Counted from the stretch's first letter, positions 27,429 to 36,466 are shown. The stretch is 64,000 nucleotides of DNA from Pedobacter sp. PACM 27299 (GCF_001412655.1 NZ_CP012996.1:6083291-6147290); one strand, 5' to 3'. Made by a program: numbers and translations. Notes: a model not told the origin generated them from the letters alone.

Positions 27429-28670
27429 TTAATTATTGGCTTTTAAAGCAGTAACAACATTTAATTTAGACATTCTCCAGGCAGGGTAAACACCAGACAT
27501 CAGGCCGAATACCAGACAGGCGAGCATGCTGTAACACAATACCCGGAAGTTAATTTGCATATCCATATTGGCAATAACGCCACTGGAATTCAGTACCTGG
27601 ATCACCACTACGGACAGTAGCAGGCCGATAATGGATCCCAAAACCGTCAGGATCATGTTCTCTACAAGAAATTGCCCGACCAACGTTCTGCTGGACGCAC
27701 CAAAAGCTTTTCTAACCCCAATCTCTGAAGAGCGCTCCATAATTCTACTGACATTGATATTCATCAGGTTGATCGTAGGCAGCAATAGAAATAGAAAGAC
27801 AATAATTCCTATTAAAAGATAAAGCCTATCTGTTCCCGACCCTTGAACAACCCCAAAATTATTTCTAGTGAAGCTATCCAGATAATTATCCGCATAACCG
27901 GTTAATATATCCTGTCCCTTTTCATTGTGCGGCACTTTTTTCAGCAGTTGCTGATACTCCGCTTGAATCGCAGGCAGGTCAGCGGCCGATTTGGCCAGTA
28001 AAGTCACCAGGTAGTTCCCCATCAAACTTGTCCCTTTCATGCCAGATTTGGCCAGTGTATAAGGAAGGTAAACATCAGAATGCACATAAGTAACCGTAGA
28101 AGGAACAGTTTTAACGACACCGATCACCTTATATTTTTCATTGTTGACCTCCAGGTATTTTCCTATCGCAGACACATCTTCTCCAAAATACTGGTTACTC
28201 ATGGACTTGGAAATCACAGCCACCTGCGCAGCGTTCTTCAGTTCCTCCTCATTAAAAGGTTTACCTTCCAGAAATTTGAATTGATAAATCTCCCAAAAGT
28301 TCACATCAATATACATCAGGTCTAATTCTAGTTTCCTATCGTTCGGATAAGCATTGGTCGTATTGCGGTAAGAGTGTATCGCGATCTTCTCCGGTGTTTT
28401 CATCTTAGCCACGAAATCGTTGATAAAATAGAAACTAACTGAGCCTGACATAGAGTAGTCCCCTTTAAGTGACTCCAATTTCAAAGACTTGATAAATAAT
28501 TCTCTAGAACGATTTACATCCGGGTAATTTGGGCTGATCATGGCCTCCATAAAAGCAGCCAGCACAATCAGGGTAGTCAGGGTCAGGCTAATGCCAAACA
28601 AACTGATGAAGGTGAAAAATTTCCTTCTTTTCAATACCGCAATGGCAATTTTAAAGTAATTTTTATACAT
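27429..28670 (-). CDS. ABC transporter permease, FtsX/MacB type (first of two)
   Basis: I start at MYKNYFKIAI (28670), giving 413 residues; the longer reading from 28748 adds 26 residues that overlap the ATPase gene. It has the MacB layout: an N-terminal helix (about 16-40), a periplasmic core, and three C-terminal helices with MERSSEIGVRKAFGASSRTLVGQF near residue 310. It lies 10 bases downstream of the ATPase gene. Together with the second permease, the ATPase, adaptor and channel it makes a MacAB-TolC-like complex that drives efflux from periplasm to outside. Confidence 0.92.
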   Translation of the reverse strand: MYKNYFKIAIAVLKRRKFFTFISLFGISLTLTTLIVLAAFMEAMISPNYPDVNRSRELFIKSLKLESLKGDYSMSGSVSFYFINDFVAKMKTPEKIAIHSYRNTTNAYPNDRKLELDLMYIDVNFWEIYQFKFLEGKPFNEEELKNAAQVAVISKSMSNQYFGEDVSAIGKYLEVNNEKYKVIGVVKTVPSTVTYVHSDVYLPYTLAKSGMKGTSLMGNYLVTLLAKSAADLPAIQAEYQQLLKKVPHNEKGQDILTGYADNYLDSFTRNNFGVVQGSGTDRLYLLIGIIVFLFLLLPTINLMNINVSRIMERSSEIGVRKAFGASSRTLVGQFLVENMILTVLGSIIGLLLSVVVIQVLNSSGVIANMDMQINFRVLCYSMLACLVFGLMSGVYPAWRMSKLNVVTALKANN

Positions 28671-28680
28671 AGCTATCCCC

Positions 28681-29346
28681 TTATTGTACTTGTGAACCAT
28701 CAAATAAACGCAATAAGCGATGTGTACGCTGTGCCATATTCGGATCATGCGTCACCATTACAATGGTAGTTCCATCTACCCGATTCAATTCTAAAAGAAT
28801 GTTCATGATCTCATTACCCATGGCACTGTCCAGGTTTCCGGTAGGTTCATCGGCAAGAATAATTTCCGGCCTACCCACAATTGCTCTGGCAATGGCTACC
28901 CGCTGCTTTTGTCCACCAGACAATTGTGTTGGAAAATGATGGATCCGATTACTGAGCCCCACCTTTTCCAATGCCGCAATGGCCAGCATTCTTCTTTCTT
29001 TAGCACTTGAATTGCGGTACAATAAAGGCAGTTCCACATTATCCACCACCTGCAGGTCATTGATCAAATGGTAACTCTGGAAAATAAAGCCAATCTTGTT
29101 GTTCCTAAAATTCGCCAGCTTACGATCGTTTAAGGATAAAGTTTGCTGATTATCTATTAGTATATCTCCTTTTGAAGGGGCATCTAAAAGCCCCATCAGG
29201 TTGAGTAAAGTACTTTTCCCGCAGCCTGATGGCCCCATAATGGATAAGAACTCTCCCTTATCCACCTTAAGGTTAATGTTGTTTAAAGCCTGCGTTTCTA
29301 CAGTATCTGTACGGTATACCTTTTCAATGTTTTTTAATTGTATCAT
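28681..29346 (-). CDS. ABC transporter ATP-binding protein (MacB/LolD type)
   Basis: The protein has 221 residues, the usual length of LolD/MacB-type ATPases. Walker A GPSGCGKST near residue 39, Q-loop FIFQSYHL, signature LSGGQKQRVAIARAI near 143, Walker B IILADEPTGNLD and H-loop VMVTHD are all intact. It powers the two permeases encoded immediately downstream. Confidence 0.96.
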   Translation of the reverse strand: MIQLKNIEKVYRTDTVETQALNNINLKVDKGEFLSIMGPSGCGKSTLLNLMGLLDAPSKGDILIDNQQTLSLNDRKLANFRNNKIGFIFQSYHLINDLQVVDNVELPLLYRNSSAKERRMLAIAALEKVGLSNRIHHFPTQLSGGQKQRVAIARAIVGRPEIILADEPTGNLDSAMGNEIMNILLELNRVDGTTIVMVTHDPNMAQRTHRLLRLFDGSQVQ

Positions 29347-29358
29347 AGCTATATAAGG

Positions 29359-30834
29359 TTATAGTTTTATTTTCTCATTCTTCTCAAAGTCGAAAAGTGA
29401 CAAGAAACGCAACTGGTAATAGGCGCCCCAAAAATCACGTAAAGAATTGATATAATCGCGTTTTGCCTGATCGTTTTCCTGAAAAGCGATACTCAGGTCT
29501 GTGATGCTCAAATCCCCAAGAACATAGCGTTCTTTAGCGATCTGGTATTTTTCAGAAGCAATCTGCTCTGCGCGGGCATTGAGTAATAGCTGCCCTTTCA
29601 TCATCTCAAAGAGGTTGACTTCTGTGATGATCTTTTGTGTAAAATTCTGTTTATCCTGAGCTACGGCGTATTGTGTGAATTGTTGATTGGCCATGGCTGT
29701 TTTCTTTCTTGATTTTTGTCGGCCCCAATCCAGAATGGGAATTTCTATGGCCAATTCCAGCAGCTGCTGATCTTTAGGATTTTGATAGACACTGCCAATA
29801 CTTCTGCCGCTTTTTGCAAAACCCAGATTCGCATTTACCGTGGCATTGATCCCATTATCTCCTTTTGCTTTCGCTACATCGCGCTTGGCTTCTTCCAGCT
29901 TACGTCCAAAGGCAATGGCATCTGATCGGTTTTGAAAAGCTTCCGACAATGCTTTCTCCGTTACCACAGTCATTGCCACCGTAGATTTTGGCAAAGAAAG
30001 TTTGATCTTATCTGTGTTTTGCAAACCCGTATAAGCTTTAAGATTATAGGTCGCCATTTCCATATCGCGTTTGGCAATTCCTACTGCTTTTTCTGCTTTT
30101 AGGGCTTCCAATTGCAGTTGGAGGATCTCATTTTTGGAGACTTTTCCCATTTCGAATTTGGTGTCTGCAATTTTCTGGATAGCGTTGGTATTGCTCAAAT
30201 TTGTTTCTGCGATCTGCAGGTCTACCTGAGCGAGCAGCAGGTCAAAGAAATACTTACTGGCATTGATAGAAATCTGCTCCATACTTTCAATATAAGCCTG
30301 CTGACTTTCATTGTATTTTAGGGGTTCAATTCTGCGGTCCCATTTTAAGGAATTAAATTGAAAAAGCGGCTGAACTACACCAACACCATAAGGAACTCCG
30401 TTATACAATGTATTGTTACGGTCAAAATCATCAAAGCGCTGTAACGACGTAGTGCCATAAATGGTACCACCTGTTTGTGAGATCCGCTGACTAAATGATA
30501 AATCAAGGGAAGAATTGTTGTTGTGTACCGAGCGGAAATCTATCGTTCCATCCGGCTGCTGCACGGAAATAGAGGATTTACTATAGCCCGGCAGTATCCC
30601 TTTTAAAGAAAGCTGCGGCTGATAATTAGATTTGTAAGTCATAAATTCCCAATACCTGGTTTCTTTTAACGTTGCCGCCTGTTTAGAAGCAATGGATTGC
30701 TCCTTTGCCATGGCCACCACTTCTTTTAATGCTAATCTCAGGGTATCAGCAACTTGTGCTGAGGCCGTTTTTGAAGAAAACAGGGAGACCATACAAAGCA
30801 TCAGAATAAAGAAAAAGTTAGATTTAGTCTTCAT
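29359..30834 (-). CDS. TolC-family outer-membrane efflux channel
   Basis: The protein has 491 residues with a signal peptide ending ASAQ near residue 27. It has the duplicated helical-hairpin pattern of the outer-membrane efflux family: long heptad-rich segments near residues 190-250 and 300-440, and the typical RYVLGDLSITDLSIAFQE motif near 440. It forms the outer-membrane exit duct for the adjacent exporter. It starts 5 bases after the adaptor stop. Confidence 0.93.
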   Translation of the reverse strand: MKTKSNFFFILMLCMVSLFSSKTASAQVADTLRLALKEVVAMAKEQSIASKQAATLKETRYWEFMTYKSNYQPQLSLKGILPGYSKSSISVQQPDGTIDFRSVHNNNSSLDLSFSQRISQTGGTIYGTTSLQRFDDFDRNNTLYNGVPYGVGVVQPLFQFNSLKWDRRIEPLKYNESQQAYIESMEQISINASKYFFDLLLAQVDLQIAETNLSNTNAIQKIADTKFEMGKVSKNEILQLQLEALKAEKAVGIAKRDMEMATYNLKAYTGLQNTDKIKLSLPKSTVAMTVVTEKALSEAFQNRSDAIAFGRKLEEAKRDVAKAKGDNGINATVNANLGFAKSGRSIGSVYQNPKDQQLLELAIEIPILDWGRQKSRKKTAMANQQFTQYAVAQDKQNFTQKIITEVNLFEMMKGQLLLNARAEQIASEKYQIAKERYVLGDLSITDLSIAFQENDQAKRDYINSLRDFWGAYYQLRFLSLFDFEKNEKIKL

Positions 30835-30839
30835 TTTCC

Positions 30840-32087
30840 TTATTTCTTTATAGTGATTTGACTGCTATTTTTAAAAGAACTCATATCGGAGATGATCACC
30901 ATATCACCTGCTTTCACCTGGTCTTTCAACTCCACGAAATCGAAATTACTCAGGCCAATCTGCGCCATTTTTCTAGTTGCCACTCCGTCCTTCAACACAT
31001 AAATATATTGTGAAGGTGTGCCGCGGAAAGCAGGGCCATTACTCACCCTTAACACTTGCTGGTGTTCATCAGTAACCAGAAAAACGTCTGCTTTTAAATT
31101 CGGACGGAAGAGTTTATGGTGACTGCTGTCCGGTTTGATGTCAAAAGATACTGTTGCATTTTGCACGGCAGGATAGATATTTACCACTTTCCCCCGTACT
31201 TGCTGATCGCCGATACGAATAATCGCGGTCATCCCATTTTTCAAAAGATCCAAGTGCTGATCAGAGATGGTGCCTTTCACTTTAAAGCTGGAAAGGTCTG
31301 CAATTCGGGCGAGCACCTCCCCTGGCTGTACTGCAGCACCAATATTTTTATTGACCCAAGTTACAACTCCATTTCTGCTAGCCGTAATATCAGCTTGCTG
31401 CAACTTCTTCTGTAATACCTCCAGGTCATTTTGCTGAATATTTGCTGCCAGCTCCACTTCTTTAATTTGCAGGCGCATACTTTGCTGCTTGCTATTGATC
31501 TCATTCTCCAGCTGCTGTTTTTCCAGCTGGGCGACTTTTAAATTCAGTTCTGCTTGTTCTACATCTTCACGTGTACCCCCTCCCGCTTTCAATAGACGTT
31601 TTGCATTGTCTACGGAAGCTTTCAGACTGTTGATGCGTAATTGTTTAATGTCGTTGTTCGACTTGATGTCGTAGAAGCTCTTGTCCAGATCTAGCTTAAT
31701 TTTTCGAATGTCATTCTTCCTAGACTCCAGCTGGAACTTCAGCTTTTCAAAATCCATTTGTGCCGCAGATTTATCTAAGGTCAGGATGGACTCTCCGGCT
31801 TTAATCTGACTGCCTCCGTCTAACAATACTTTCTGAACAGATGCAGCAAGCGGGCTGCTGATCACTTCTTCAAATTCCGGCAATACTTCTCCCGCAGCAT
31901 TGATCGTATTTTCAATATTTCCACGATCGACTACAGCAGTGGTAATTTCCGAAACATAGACGGTAGTATTCATTACCCTCCGCAACAAGAAAATACTCCC
32001 GGCTATCAGCACAATCCCTATCCATAAATACAGCAGGCGCTGTTTTCTTTTACCCGATAAAACCGCCTGTTCGATATTTTTGTCCAT
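30840..32087 (-). CDS. HlyD/MacA-type periplasmic adaptor of the exporter
   Basis: The protein has 415 residues. A single N-terminal membrane anchor lies near residues 19-35; the lipoyl halves are AASVQKVLLDGGSQIKAGESIL near 78 and GVVTWVNKNIGAAVQPGEVLARI near 240, with a coiled-coil hairpin between (about 105-225). Beta-barrel and membrane-proximal domains follow. It bridges the permease/ATPase core and the TolC-type channel. It is the first gene of a seven-gene operon and stands about a dozen bases behind the predicted sigma-54 start site. Confidence 0.93.
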   Translation of the reverse strand: MDKNIEQAVLSGKRKQRLLYLWIGIVLIAGSIFLLRRVMNTTVYVSEITTAVVDRGNIENTINAAGEVLPEFEEVISSPLAASVQKVLLDGGSQIKAGESILTLDKSAAQMDFEKLKFQLESRKNDIRKIKLDLDKSFYDIKSNNDIKQLRINSLKASVDNAKRLLKAGGGTREDVEQAELNLKVAQLEKQQLENEINSKQQSMRLQIKEVELAANIQQNDLEVLQKKLQQADITASRNGVVTWVNKNIGAAVQPGEVLARIADLSSFKVKGTISDQHLDLLKNGMTAIIRIGDQQVRGKVVNIYPAVQNATVSFDIKPDSSHHKLFRPNLKADVFLVTDEHQQVLRVSNGPAFRGTPSQYIYVLKDGVATRKMAQIGLSNFDFVELKDQVKAGDMVIISDMSSFKNSSQITIKK

Positions 32088-32109
32088 TTAATCTATTTTC
32101 AATGGTCAT

Positions 32110-32125
32110 TCCAAAGGATATGCCA
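32110..32125 (-). promoter_or_regulatory. predicted sigma-54 (-24/-12) promoter of the exporter operon
   Basis: The minus strand reads TGGCATATCCTTTGGA. Against the consensus TGGCAC-N5-TTGCA, the -24 element has one mismatch (T for C at its last base), the spacing is exact, and the -12 element has one mismatch (G for C). The expected transcription start is near 32099, twelve bases before the adaptor ATG at 32087. The operon encodes an NtrC-type activator, which supports the call. Confidence 0.65.
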
Positions 32126-32245
32126 CAGTTAAATCATTAGATTTCAATGGATTAAATATTTTTAGGAAATAAAAAACGTTCGGTAACGGACAAGTTGCGC
32201 GATATCAAACTAATAGGGGGGTGCAAGCTTATGTATTTACATCGC

Positions 32246-33718
32246 TTATCTATTTTCTAGCAGGTTGTTAAAATTCGCCAATTGATGCATGCTCTGTTTT
32301 AAAGCAGGATACAATTGCTGATAAATATCAAATAACTGCTGATAAACTTTGTGATTTTCCAAATTTGGTGTAATGCGTTCTTTTTCGCCTTTAGACATAG
32401 GATAGTCTACGGATAAACCGATCGATTTGACCGCCAGATAGGCTGCTCCTACTGCCGAAGCGTCTTCTGTTTGAACCAGCACGATCTCTTTTCCGCTAAT
32501 GTCGGCCAGGATTTCCATCCATATCCGCGCATTTACAAAACCTCCGCTTACATGGAGCTCCAGGACCATTTCCGGGTTTGGCGCAATAGCCAGCAGCACT
32601 TCATTTAGGGCATAACAAATTCCTTCCAGCACTGCCCTTGATAAATGTCCCTGATCATGGGAAAGTTTAAGGCCGAAAAATGTGCCGCAACTCTCGGAAT
32701 CCCATATTGGAGCACGCTCACCACTCAGGTAAGGTAGAAAAAGCAGTCCGTTACTTCCCGCTGCGGTCGTTTTTATCTTTTCGAATAAAGCCTTGTAATC
32801 CGCAGCCATCAATTCCGTTTTACCCAGTACATTTTTTAAAAGCCATTGCAGCGCAATCCCCCCGTTGTTTACAGGACCACCACAAATAAAGGTCTGTTCA
32901 TCTAATATATAGCTAAAGGTCATCGCCTTTGTATTGAAAATTGGCTTTGGACTAGAAATCCGCACTGCACCACTCGTTCCAATAGTTAATGCCGCCAGAC
33001 CTTTTCCATTGGCATCACTTCCCAGGTTTGCTAAGCATCCGTCGCTGGCACCGATCACGAAAGCAGTCCCCTCCTGATCTTTCTTTTGATAAGCTGTACT
33101 TACTGGTGCTGATAAATGTGCTGGAGTAATTCCAGCCAACAGTAGCGCTTCCTTACTCCAATCCAATATTTCCCAATTGAATAAACCCGTACAAGAAGCG
33201 ATAGAATGGTCTATTTTGAATTCTTTAAATAACTGGTACCAAATGTATTCTTTGATGGAGATAAATTTATAGCTGCGTTTAAATAGTTCCGGTTCGTTTT
33301 CCCGCCACCAGATGATTTTACAAAGTGGCGACATTGCATGGATTGGGGTTCCGGTTTGCTGATACAGCACCATTCCTGATTCAGATTCCAGGATGCGATT
33401 GGCGATGTCCGAGCTTCTGGCATCTGCCCAGGTCATCATTGGCGCCAATGGATTTCCGTTTTCGTCCACACTGATCATGCTGTGCATCGCACTGCTTAAA
33501 CCAATGGCTTCTGGCTGCCCGCCCATAAGTGTTTTCATTTCTGAAATACAATGCTGGAAAGCTTTCCAAATCAATACGGGGTCCTGCTCAGCATATCCAG
33601 CTGAAGATGAAAATGAAGGGTAATGCCTTTGAACTGACTCGATAGGTTCGTAATTCAGATTTAATGCCACTGCTTTAGTACTTCCCGTTCCAATGTCGAT
33701 CCCAAGAATATATTTCAT
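32246..33718 (-). CDS. FGGY-family carbohydrate kinase, gluconokinase-like
   Basis: The protein has 490 residues, normal for FGGY kinases. The N-terminal phosphate loop GIDIGTGSTKAVA near residue 5, the substrate-region MTWADARS near 93, TIGTSGAVR near 255 and the C-terminal ATP-site ELHVSGGFVNARIW near 390 are present. The overall pattern fits gluconokinase/xylulokinase relatives, and I favour gluconate as substrate, which would feed the pentose phosphate pathway. No transporter or dehydrogenase gene adjoins, so the substrate remains uncertain. It is divergent from the sigma factor gene at 33.8 kb. Confidence 0.85.
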   Translation of the reverse strand: MKYILGIDIGTGSTKAVALNLNYEPIESVQRHYPSFSSSAGYAEQDPVLIWKAFQHCISEMKTLMGGQPEAIGLSSAMHSMISVDENGNPLAPMMTWADARSSDIANRILESESGMVLYQQTGTPIHAMSPLCKIIWWRENEPELFKRSYKFISIKEYIWYQLFKEFKIDHSIASCTGLFNWEILDWSKEALLLAGITPAHLSAPVSTAYQKKDQEGTAFVIGASDGCLANLGSDANGKGLAALTIGTSGAVRISSPKPIFNTKAMTFSYILDEQTFICGGPVNNGGIALQWLLKNVLGKTELMAADYKALFEKIKTTAAGSNGLLFLPYLSGERAPIWDSESCGTFFGLKLSHDQGHLSRAVLEGICYALNEVLLAIAPNPEMVLELHVSGGFVNARIWMEILADISGKEIVLVQTEDASAVGAAYLAVKSIGLSVDYPMSKGEKERITPNLENHKVYQQLFDIYQQLYPALKQSMHQLANFNNLLENR

Positions 33719-33785
33719 ATCACAAAATAGAAAGAAAAATCTACAAGCATATTCTCTTTTCTAAAATCAGCATCACCTTAAACTA

Positions 33786-33816
33786 TTTGGATCGGTTATA
33801 AATAACTCTATATTTG
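33786..33816 (+). promoter_or_regulatory. predicted housekeeping (Bacteroidota TTTG/TAnnTTTG) promoter of the sigma factor gene
   Basis: TTTG at 33786-33789 and TATATTTG at 33809-33816 are separated by 19 bases, exactly the Bacteroidota primary-sigma pattern. The expected start site is near 33823, about 13 bases before the TTG start of the sigma factor gene. Confidence 0.65.
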
Positions 33817-33835
33817 CAGGCATTCGCCTATTAAT

Positions 33836-34387
33836 TTGTCAGAATCAACCACATATCATTCCATCGAAACGATTATAATTGATGAAAATTCTTTTTTTCA
33901 GTTGTATGAATGCTATTGGAAAAAGTTATATCAAATTGCCTTAAAATATCTTGGAGATCAGTTTGAAGCAGAAGAAGTGGTTCAGGAGTTATTCACGTCT
34001 TTATGGCAGCGCAAAGATACCTTAGTATTACAGCGGGAAACTGTAGAGAACTACCTGGTGAGATCGGTACGCTTTAAAATTGCGAGAATCTATAAAGACG
34101 AGCTCAGAAAAGCGGGTAAGATTAATGAGCTGAAAGCAGAACAGGTTTCCTTTCATAATGGGACAGAAAAACAGGTCTTGTATCATTTTTTGAAACAGGA
34201 TATTGAGAAGCTTGTGGTCTTATTACCTGAACGCTGTAAAGACATTTATAATTTAAGCCGCGAAAGAGGATTGAACAATAAGGAAATCGCTTTAGGCCTT
34301 TCCATATCCGAGAAAACAGTAGAAAATCAATTGACAAAAGCATTATCATTTCTGCGTAATGGTCTTAAAAAATATCCGAGAACATAA
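33836..34387 (+). CDS. ECF-type RNA polymerase sigma factor of the siderophore locus
   Basis: The protein has 183 residues. Region 2 is FFQLYECYWKKLYQIALKYLG through VVQELFTSLWQRKD; region 4 is LPERCKDIYNLSRERGLNNKEIALGLSISEKTVENQL. The TTG start follows a good promoter. The next gene, 50 bases on, encodes a FecR-like membrane anti-sigma factor. The pair stands at the head of the siderophore genes, so I infer that it activates the downstream receptor and lipoprotein genes when ligand is present. Confidence 0.9.
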   Translation: MSESTTYHSIETIIIDENSFFQLYECYWKKLYQIALKYLGDQFEAEEVVQELFTSLWQRKDTLVLQRETVENYLVRSVRFKIARIYKDELRKAGKINELKAEQVSFHNGTEKQVLYHFLKQDIEKLVVLLPERCKDIYNLSRERGLNNKEIALGLSISEKTVENQLTKALSFLRNGLKKYPRT

Positions 34388-34437
34388 GATGAATAGGGGA
34401 AAACCAGCGGAATTGATAATATATATAAAACTAAGCC

Positions 34438-35085
34438 ATGAATCCTGACTTATTAAAAAAGTGTTTATCTGGCAAAGCATCTGATGCGGAGTGGGAATTA
34501 TATCAGCACTGGATCAATGGTGATGCTGTAGAAACTGACCTGGAAGAACTGGATCAGGATATTGAGCCGGTAAGGGATCGGATCATGGCCAATATATTGA
34601 AGAAAAACGAGCAGCACCGTATTCTTATCAATAGAAAAAGAACATGGGCGGTTGGTATTGGTATTGCAGCCAGTTTATTTTGCGTCCTCTACCTATCTTT
34701 TTTATTTCATAGTGGCCCAGAATTACAGCAGTCGCAGGTATACCGCTATGAGGATCAATCTGCTCATTCGGAAAACAACTTCAATGGCATCGTGGTACAG
34801 CTGGCAAAAAATAGTCAGGCGAGTTTTAACCAGCAGAGTAGTGCCAACATCAACCTTCATTTTCTAGGGTCGGTGATGCTGAGCAATCGTTCTTCTGAAG
34901 ACCAGCACATTACAGTTCAAAACCATAAAGACGAAGTAAAAAAGATGTGCCTGCGTAAAGGGCATTCCTATTTTTTAAGCTATTTAAACTTTAAATTTGA
35001 AGAGATTATCATGGTGGATCGGCAGAGTATGAATGACATCCCTCCTGCCATGGCCATGAATATGCAACAACAATTCGATCTTTAA
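34438..35085 (+). CDS. reduced FecR-like anti-sigma factor
   Basis: The protein has 215 residues, much shorter than the 330-400 of typical Bacteroidota FecR proteins. The N-terminal cytoplasmic part (LLKKCLSGKASDAEWELYQHWING) matches the FecR N-terminus, and one membrane helix lies near residues 70-90. The periplasmic part is about 120 residues, without the FecR core LSDGS motif and without the C-terminal DUF4974 domain. It directly follows an ECF sigma gene and precedes a DUF4374-type lipoprotein gene by 8 bases. I infer an anti-sigma factor with a different periplasmic sensor end. Confidence 0.7.
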   Translation: MNPDLLKKCLSGKASDAEWELYQHWINGDAVETDLEELDQDIEPVRDRIMANILKKNEQHRILINRKRTWAVGIGIAASLFCVLYLSFLFHSGPELQQSQVYRYEDQSAHSENNFNGIVVQLAKNSQASFNQQSSANINLHFLGSVMLSNRSSEDQHITVQNHKDEVKKMCLRKGHSYFLSYLNFKFEEIIMVDRQSMNDIPPAMAMNMQQQFDL

Positions 35086-35093
35086 TTTTTACT

Positions 35094-36392
35094 TTGAACT
35101 CCTTCCCATCAAAACGTATGAATTCCCCTGGCTCAAAATATCTGCGTTTCATTAAGTTCAGGCAACCCCCTGTCTCAGACTTCAGACCATTGAGTTTTCC
35201 TGGGTTAAAACCACTTTTTTTAGGTGTTTTATTCGGATTTGCTGTGCTTTTATCTTTGTTTGCTTGTCAGCATAGCACTAAAGATCTGGGTTATAATTAT
35301 GGCCTGCTCAGCTATGACAGTCTGGAAAACAAGGCTTACCTGACTATGGTTAACTCTTTAATGGATGCTCAGGAGATCGGGCCAAGAACAGAAGTTAATT
35401 TCAACGGATTTATTCTGGCTCAAAAAGATTCCAGATATTTTGTAATGGACCAGGAGCAAAAGGCTTTTGTTGCCTATCAAATAGGCGAACAAGGAATTAG
35501 AGCGGTGGCAAAGATTTCCATGAAAGACATTCCCTGGGAACCCTATATGTCTTGGGTAAACTGGGTAAATCCGCACACCATCCTGATTGGCACCGTGAAT
35601 CACCATAAATTCAATTACCTGGAAATTGATCTGGATGCCATGAAAATTAATCGACAAGGTCCGTTAAATATACCGGAGACTGCTAAGGAAAATAATTATG
35701 TTGGGGTATCCGGACAATTGGTGGATCATAAACTTTTTGTGAGTTATACTTTTCAAAAAGGCATGATGAGAGAACATATTGTGCCTTGTGAGGAGACGAT
35801 GTATATGGCACAATTCAGTTATCCAGAACTGGAACTGCAAAGTACTACACAAGATGATCGGACTACCTGGCCGGGTTCTTATGCGATATTGGCGCCGAAC
35901 TCCTTGGTTTACCAGGACCATATTTATGTTTTAGGACAACCCGGAGGCAGAACAGGAAACCGGAAAGGTACACCCTCTTCCATTTTAAAGATAGACACTA
36001 AAAAAAACATTTTTGATCCTGCCTACAACTTTCAGATCGCTGATGGCACAAATGAAGAAGCCTATACCCTGCAAAATCTTGGAGATGGTTTGGCACTCTC
36101 GAGTGTAGTTCCCTTAGATAAGATCCATAGTTTCGAAAATTACATGATCAATCGGGTGGCGAATTTCGTACTGTTAGACCTGAAAAATCAAAGGAAAACA
36201 AAACTCGATTTCCCTGATGTTCCACTAGATTGGAGCTTCAATACGATATGGGACGATGATTTCGCTTACATCTCCGTTTACCAGCAAGATGGTAACAGCC
36301 AAATCTGGCAATACAACCGTAAAGATGCGACGCTTAAAAAAGGACTGCTGATTAAAGGCGCCATTTTCCGCATCAACAGGCTAAAAAACTAA
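35094..36392 (+). CDS. second DUF4374/XusB-like surface lipoprotein
   Basis: The protein has 432 residues. The hydrophobic segment and lipobox LSLFAC occur only near residue 58, giving an unusually long head; an in-frame TTG at 35190 would give a normal 26-residue lipoprotein signal, so the true start is uncertain. The body shares landmarks with the DUF4374 protein at 38964: an FDPxYxF motif (FDPAYNF, here near residue 306) and a C-terminal TLKKGL followed by I.RLN. Both look like seven-or-so-bladed propellers. It is 8 bases behind the anti-sigma gene, hence in the regulatory operon rather than with the receptor. It probably captures a ferric siderophore or reports it to the anti-sigma factor (inference). 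Confidence 0.75.
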   Translation: MNSFPSKRMNSPGSKYLRFIKFRQPPVSDFRPLSFPGLKPLFLGVLFGFAVLLSLFACQHSTKDLGYNYGLLSYDSLENKAYLTMVNSLMDAQEIGPRTEVNFNGFILAQKDSRYFVMDQEQKAFVAYQIGEQGIRAVAKISMKDIPWEPYMSWVNWVNPHTILIGTVNHHKFNYLEIDLDAMKINRQGPLNIPETAKENNYVGVSGQLVDHKLFVSYTFQKGMMREHIVPCEETMYMAQFSYPELELQSTTQDDRTTWPGSYAILAPNSLVYQDHIYVLGQPGGRTGNRKGTPSSILKIDTKKNIFDPAYNFQIADGTNEEAYTLQNLGDGLALSSVVPLDKIHSFENYMINRVANFVLLDLKNQRKTKLDFPDVPLDWSFNTIWDDDFAYISVYQQDGNSQIWQYNRKDATLKKGLLIKGAIFRINRLKN

Positions 36393-36466
36393 ACAAAATA
36401 CTCTTATTTAAAAATATTCTAAATAGCGTAGGGGAAAAGTGCGACTTGTGCTAATTAGTATATAGA

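Noticed and set aside
34438..35085. Full FecR annotation of the anti-sigma gene
   Set aside because: Only the N-terminal part and the membrane helix match; the FecR and DUF4974 domains are not visible.
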